Assembly (NCBI GenBank): GCA_027028665.1
Contig: JALVIU010000282.1
Coordinates: forward strand, 1-9,443
From: Candidatus Atribacteria bacterium
GTDB taxonomy: Bacteria > Atribacterota > JALVIU01
Length of the DNA stretch: 9,443 nt
Direction of reading: 5' to 3'
Part shown: positions 6,073-9,443 of the stretch, piece after piece
Position numbering within the stretch: the stretch's first letter is position 1
How the letters are laid out: every line of letters begins with the position of its first letter
Position numbers and translations under genes: made by a program
The notes under the pieces: model-generated
Told to the model about the DNA's origin: nothing
Database searches by the model: none
Seen by the model: the letters and a program-made list of their open reading frames with translations, nothing else

Positions 6073-6927
6073 GTTTATCTCTTTGAATTATTACAATATG
6101 GAGTTTCATACCTTAAATCTAAAGGTATAGAGAGTGGAGAAAGGGAAGCAGAGCTTTTACTAATATATATATTAGGAAAAGATCGAGCTTTTTTGTATAG
6201 TAATTATAGAGAAGAGATAGATTCAGCTTATATTTTAAAATACAAGGAACTCTTAGAAAAAAGAGGTAGTCGTTTCCCACTTCAGTATATTTTAAAAGAA
6301 ATAGATTTCTACTCTATAAAATTAAAGGTTTCTCCTCATGTATTTATTCCTCGTCCTGAAACAGAGTTATTGGTGGAAGAGATATTGTATTATACATATA
6401 ACACCTCTTTTTCAGCTCCCATTCATATATTGGATTTAGGTACAGGAACTGGTGCCATAATCCTTGCTTTACTAAAAGAAATAAAAGGTTCAGAGGGCAT
6501 AGGAATTGATATAAGTGAAGATGCCATCTCCCTTTCGAAAGAAAATGCAGCTATAAATGGTATAAAAAATGTATCCTTTATAAAAGGGGATATTTTTTAT
6601 CCAGAAGAATTTACTAATTCCGAAAAATTTGATATTATAGTATCAAATCCTCCCTATATACCAGAGAGAGATATGGAAAGTCTACAAGAAGAGGTGAAGT
6701 ATGACCCTTTGATTTCTCTGGTAGGGGGAGAAGATGGATTGTTGTATTATAGGTATATATTTAAATGGGCGGTAAAGTTTCTAAAGAATAAGGGAATTTT
6801 GGGCTTTGAGATAGGTGAAGGAGAAGGAGTAGAGCTTAGAGAGATAGCAAAATCATATGGATTTTCTAATATCTATGTAAGAAAGGATTTTAATAATATA
6901 GAGAGGGTTATGATTATATGGAAGTAA
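6073..6927 (+). CDS. prmC: Release factor glutamine methyltransferase, start codon non-canonical or unresolved
   Basis: SAM-dependent enzyme that N5-methylates the Gln of the GGQ motif in RF1 and RF2. Counting from GTT at 6073, the protein has 284 residues, the normal family size. Residues 1-70 form the N-terminal helical domain: LFELLQYGVSYLKSKG and EREAELLLIYILGK align with IFEALKWASSYL and AELLL of Bacillus PrmC. FIPRPETELLVEE (91-103), the SAM loop DLGTGTGAI (121-129), acidic GIDIS (144-148) and catalytic NPPY (192-195) follow. The first canonical start in frame is TTG at 6193 (codon 41), which would cut away half the helical domain and has no good ribosome-binding site. A strong one precedes 6073. 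Its stop overlaps tsaC by 10 nt. The gene identity is certain; the start is not. Confidence 0.85.
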   Translation, partial: VYLFELLQYGVSYLKSKGIESGEREAELLLIYILGKDRAFLYSNYREEIDSAYILKYKELLEKRGSRFPLQYILKEIDFYSIKLKVSPHVFIPRPETELLVEEILYYTYNTSFSAPIHILDLGTGTGAIILALLKEIKGSEGIGIDISEDAISLSKENAAINGIKNVSFIKGDIFYPEEFTNSEKFDIIVSNPPYIPERDMESLQEEVKYDPLISLVGGEDGLLYYRYIFKWAVKFLKNKGILGFEIGEGEGVELREIAKSYGFSNIYVRKDFNNIERVMIIWK

Positions 6928-7523
6928 AAGAGCTTGAGAGGATAAGTGACATACTTAAAAGGGGAGGTGTAGTAATATTCCCTACAGAAACAGTATATGG
7001 TATTGGCGCAGATCCATCTAACAGAGAGGCCATTAAAAAGCTCTATAACATAAAAAAAAGGGACCGAAAAAAGCCACTTACATTGCATATTGCAACACTC
7101 TCAGATATATATAAGTTCTCATATGTAGATGGAAGATTTAAACCTATTATAGAAAGGTTCTTGCCTGGACCCCTTACTGTAATCTTCCCAAAGAAAAGAA
7201 ATATACCAAGATATGTAGTTGCAGGGAAGAAAAAAGTAGGATTTAGATTTCCTAAGTGTCCTGTAGCTTTAGAGATTATAAGATATTATGGATATCCTAT
7301 AGCTGCAACAAGCGTAAATATATCAGGTATGCCACCCATTAATGATATTTCTAAGATAAAGACATTATTTGGAGATAAGGTGGATTATATAGTAAAAGAT
7401 GTCTGTGAACTAAGCAAGATCTCTTCTACGGTGGTAGATTTTACAGTGAAACCCTTTAAGCTATTAAGAGAAGGAGAGGTAGGTTACAAAGAAATCGAAA
7501 ATGCCTTGAAAGGAGGAGTATAA
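6918..7523 (+). CDS. tsaC: L-threonylcarbamoyladenylate synthase (TsaC/YrdC/YwlC type)
   Basis: Makes threonylcarbamoyl-AMP from threonine, bicarbonate and ATP, the first step of t6A37 synthesis on ANN-decoding tRNAs. The 201-residue length covers only the YrdC domain; the extra Sua5 C-terminal domain is absent. Motifs are [15 protein letters not shown] (18-32), [14 protein letters not shown] (45-58) with the substrate-binding basic residues, [10 protein letters not shown] (81-90), VGFRFPKCP (107-115), AATSVNISG (129-137) and SSTVVDF (169-175). The SVN triplet replaces the commoner SAN. ATG at 6918 overlaps the prmC stop by 10 nt. Bacillus subtilis ywlC is also downstream of prfA-prmC. Confidence 0.93.
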   Translation: MEVKELERISDILKRGGVVIFPTETVYGIGADPSNREAIKKLYNIKKRDRKKPLTLHIATLSDIYKFSYVDGRFKPIIERFLPGPLTVIFPKKRNIPRYVVAGKKKVGFRFPKCPVALEIIRYYGYPIAATSVNISGMPPINDISKIKTLFGDKVDYIVKDVCELSKISSTVVDFTVKPFKLLREGEVGYKEIENALKGGV

Positions 7524-7524
7524 C

Positions 7525-7980
7525 ATGAAGATTGCCATAGGGGCAGATCATGGTGGATATAGATTAAAAGAAGAAATAAAAGAGTTTCTTGTAAATGAGG
7601 GATATAAGGTTTCAGATTTTGGCACAGATTCAGAGGCATCTGTGGATTATCCAGATATTGCCTATCCTCTTGCTAAGGCAGTTTCAAAGGGGGAATTTGA
7701 AAGAGGTATATTAATATGTGGTACAGGGATAGGGATGAGCCTTGTAGCAAATAAAGTGAAGGGGATACGAGCTGCACTTTGTAGTGATGTATATTCTGCA
7801 AGACATTCTGTCCTCCACAATAATGCTAATGTACTTGCCCTTGGTGGAAGGGTACTTGGACCAGGTCTTGCAAAGGAGATTGTAGATGCATGGCTCAAAG
7901 AAAAGTTTAGTGAAGGGGAAAGACATATAAGAAGGGTAAATAAAATCTTAGATTTAGAAAAGGGGTGGAAAGATGAATAA
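7525..7980 (+). CDS. rpiB: Ribose 5-phosphate isomerase B
   Basis: Interconverts ribose 5-phosphate and ribulose 5-phosphate in the pentose phosphate pathway (RpiB/LacAB fold). The 151-residue length is standard. GADHGG (6-11) contains substrate-binding Asp8 and His9. SVDYPD (39-44) follows. The anion hole and catalytic base lie in [10 protein letters not shown] (63-72) with Cys65. [12 protein letters not shown] (98-109) carries His98, and [11 protein letters not shown] (131-141) is the C-terminal phosphate-binding region. It starts 1 nt after the tsaC stop, with a very strong AAGGAGG (7510-7516) 8 nt from ATG, and overlaps upp by 8 nt. It could also accept related aldose phosphates such as allose 6-phosphate, as some members do. 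Confidence 0.95.
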   Translation: MKIAIGADHGGYRLKEEIKEFLVNEGYKVSDFGTDSEASVDYPDIAYPLAKAVSKGEFERGILICGTGIGMSLVANKVKGIRAALCSDVYSARHSVLHNNANVLALGGRVLGPGLAKEIVDAWLKEKFSEGERHIRRVNKILDLEKGWKDE

Positions 7981-8602
7981 TGTTGAGGTAATTAGTCATC
8001 CTCTTATTCAGCATAAGTTGGGACTTATAAGGGATAAAAATACTGGAGTAAAGGAGTTTAGAGAATTAGTAGAAGAGATAGCAACACTTATGGCTTATGA
8101 AGTAACAAGAGATTTACCCTTAGGAGAAAAGAAGATAGAGACTCCTATAGGTCCCACTACAGTAAAAATGGTGCCTGGAAAGAAAGTTGCCATTGTTGCT
8201 ATCTTGAGAGCAGGTCTTGGGATGGTAGAAGGTATGAGCAAACTTATACCTATTGCAAAGATAGGGCATATTGGTCTCTATAGGGATCCAAAAACTCTTC
8301 ATCCAGTAGAGTATTATTGTAAATTGCCGGGCGATATTAATGAAAGAGAGGTTATATTAGTAGATCCTATGCTTGCAACAGGTGGATCTGCTATTATGGC
8401 AGTGGATTTATTAAAAAAAGAGGGGGCAAAGAATATAAAGTTTGTATGTCTCATAGCAGCACCTGAAGGAATAGAGGCCTTTCATGAAAAGCATCCTGAG
8501 ATAAAGATCTATGCAGCTGCGATAGACGAGAGACTCAATTCTCATGGATATATTGTACCAGGGCTTGGTGATGCAGGAGATAGATTATTTGGTACAAAAT
8601 AA
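7973..8602 (+). CDS. upp: Uracil phosphoribosyltransferase
   Basis: Salvages uracil with PRPP to give UMP. The 209-residue length is exactly typical. [13 protein letters not shown] (76-88) is the family's Arg-containing loop. The PRPP-binding motif is [13 protein letters not shown] (128-140). The uracil-binding C-terminus [18 protein letters not shown] (192-209) is diagnostic. Its ATG overlaps the rpiB stop by 8 nt, with GGGGTGG (7962-7968) upstream inside rpiB. In Bacillus subtilis upp lies a few genes beyond rpiB (ywlF) in the same region with glyA between; glyA is absent here. RpiB and Upp are linked metabolically because ribose 5-phosphate is the precursor of PRPP. Confidence 0.97.
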   Translation: MNNVEVISHPLIQHKLGLIRDKNTGVKEFRELVEEIATLMAYEVTRDLPLGEKKIETPIGPTTVKMVPGKKVAIVAILRAGLGMVEGMSKLIPIAKIGHIGLYRDPKTLHPVEYYCKLPGDINEREVILVDPMLATGGSAIMAVDLLKKEGAKNIKFVCLIAAPEGIEAFHEKHPEIKIYAAAIDERLNSHGYIVPGLGDAGDRLFGTK

Positions 8603-8612
8603 GAGGCGTAAA

Positions 8613-9410
8613 ATGCTTTCGATAAAAGATCTTAAAGAAAAAAAATGGATATTTGGCATGGTTCACCTGGGGCCCTTACCAGGGAGTCCCAATTACAAAT
8701 TTAACAATGAGGAAATTATAAGTAATGCGCTAAAAGATGCAGAAAACCTTATATCTTCTGGAGTGGATGGTATAATTGTAGAAAATTATGGAGATTGGCC
8801 TTTTACAAACAAAACGAATCTTTCTCAAATAATGCTCCAGTCTATAGCCTCATATGAAGTAAGAAAGAAATACCCTGATATCCCTCTGGGAGTAAATGTA
8901 CACTATAACGCCTTTCAGGAAGAGGCGCACCTTGCCAGTGTAATTGATGCTGATTTTATAAGGGTAGAGGTATTTGTGGATACAGTAGTATATGATGGAG
9001 GTATTCTCTATCCTGTAAGTGGAGATATACTGAGATTGAGGAGTGCCTTTAGAGGCAAATTTTTGATCTTTGCAGATATTCACCCAAAACATACACAACT
9101 TATATTACCTAAAACTATTGCAGATTCTGCACATGGGGCAGAAAAGGCTATGGCAGATGCAATAATAGTGACGGGAAAGGAGACAGGAAGTCAGACCCCT
9201 ATTTCTGCGATAAAAGAGGCAAGAGAAGTAGTAAGTTTGCCTATATTTGCAGGAAGTGGAGTTACCTTAGAAAATGTATTGGATACCTTAGAAGTAGCAG
9301 ATGGAATCATAATAGGGAGTTATTTTAAGTACAATGGTAACGTATTTAATCCTGTAGAGAAAAATAGGGTAGTAGAATTTATGAAAGAGGTGAGAAAACA
9401 TTATAAATAA
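8613..9410 (+). CDS. BtpA/SgcQ-family TIM-barrel protein
   Basis: A 265-residue cytosolic protein of the BtpA family, named for a cyanobacterial photosystem I factor but widespread in non-photosynthetic bacteria and archaea, where its reaction is not firmly established. Motifs are GMVHLGPLPGSPNY (15-28), DGIIVENYGDWPF (52-64), PLGVNVHYNA (91-100), ADFIRVEVF (113-121), FADIHPKHTQ (153-162), ADAIIVTGKETGS (181-193) and PIFAGSGVTLENV (210-222), the last two resembling phosphate-binding strands of TIM barrels. HYN replaces the usual LRN of the family. ATG at 8613 is chosen because GAGG (8603-8606) precedes it, the gap to upp is 10 nt and the protein then starts like its family. An upstream ATG at 8544 would overlap upp by 59 nt. 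It is the last gene of the operon in view. The context with rpiB and upp suggests nucleoside or pentose-phosphate metabolism. Confidence 0.9.
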   Translation: MLSIKDLKEKKWIFGMVHLGPLPGSPNYKFNNEEIISNALKDAENLISSGVDGIIVENYGDWPFTNKTNLSQIMLQSIASYEVRKKYPDIPLGVNVHYNAFQEEAHLASVIDADFIRVEVFVDTVVYDGGILYPVSGDILRLRSAFRGKFLIFADIHPKHTQLILPKTIADSAHGAEKAMADAIIVTGKETGSQTPISAIKEAREVVSLPIFAGSGVTLENVLDTLEVADGIIIGSYFKYNGNVFNPVEKNRVVEFMKEVRKHYK

Positions 9411-9443
9411 GATTTTAAGAATTTTTTTCTATACGCTGATTTT

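Noticed and set aside
6098-6130. ATG at 6098 as a prmC start with a frameshift
   Set aside because: It lies in another frame that stops at a TAG about ten codons later, and the homology to PrmC is continuous in the 6073 frame from LFELL onward, so a shift is not needed.
6193-6195. TTG at 6193 as the prmC start
   Set aside because: It would remove 40 residues that clearly match the PrmC N-terminal domain, leave a short 244-residue protein, and has no good ribosome-binding site. It remains the fallback if the upstream part is not translated.
8544-8612. Upstream ATG at 8544 extending the BtpA-family protein by 23 residues
   Set aside because: It would overlap upp by 59 nt, has no suitable ribosome-binding site, and the added residues are not like the family. 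ATG at 8613 has GAGG before it and starts the protein where homologues start.
9411-9443. T-rich stretch after the last gene as a terminator
   Set aside because: There is a run of T at about 9422-9428 but no stable GC-containing stem before it. The window ends too soon to judge.

Overview
This window comes from an AT-rich bacterial genome with very tightly packed genes. Codon use is heavy in ATA (Ile) and AGA/AGG (Arg), and the proteins are rich in Lys, Glu and Ile, which suggests a low-GC thermophilic anaerobe. The gene order rpmE, YqhQ-like, prfA, prmC, tsaC, rpiB, upp resembles the prfA region of Firmicutes. My impression is Dictyoglomus or a similar thermophile, but I infer this from composition and content and have not proven it. 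I see no mobile element, CRISPR array, rRNA or tRNA; this is core housekeeping DNA.

There are four transcription blocks. (1) 1-1186, minus strand: ispD followed by the first 162 codons of ispE (cut by the window edge), two consecutive MEP-pathway isoprenoid genes. (2) 1293-1670, plus strand: a small CoA-binding-fold protein whose promoter implies a leaderless mRNA. (3) 1663-3750, minus strand: a xylulokinase-type sugar kinase coupled to a shortened amidohydrolase-like protein without recognisable metal ligands. (4) 3921-9410, plus strand: one eight-gene operon, rpmE, DUF1385/YqhQ membrane protein, prfA, prmC, tsaC, rpiB, upp, BtpA-family protein, with gaps of 10 nt or less or overlaps at every junction.

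The two divergent intergenic regions hold four near-consensus housekeeping-sigma promoters (TTGACA/TATAAT type). In the first region the two -35 boxes lie back to back and form a small palindrome. No convincing factor-independent terminator is visible anywhere.

The plus operon joins translation functions (ribosomal protein L31, release factor RF1, the methyltransferase that modifies release factors, and the threonylcarbamoyl-AMP synthase for tRNA t6A) with ribose-phosphate and uracil salvage (RpiB, Upp) and a BtpA-family TIM-barrel protein of uncertain function.

The most unusual point is the prfA/prmC junction. The conserved N-terminus of PrmC is encoded directly after, and in frame with, the UAG stop of prfA. 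A strong Shine-Dalgarno sequence is present, but there is no ATG, GTG or TTG for the first 40 codons. Either PrmC starts at a non-canonical codon (GTT at 6073), or some PrmC is made by reading through UAG as an RF1-PrmC fusion, or one base of the sequence is wrong. UAG is the codon that only RF1 (with UAA) decodes, so a regulatory link is conceivable.
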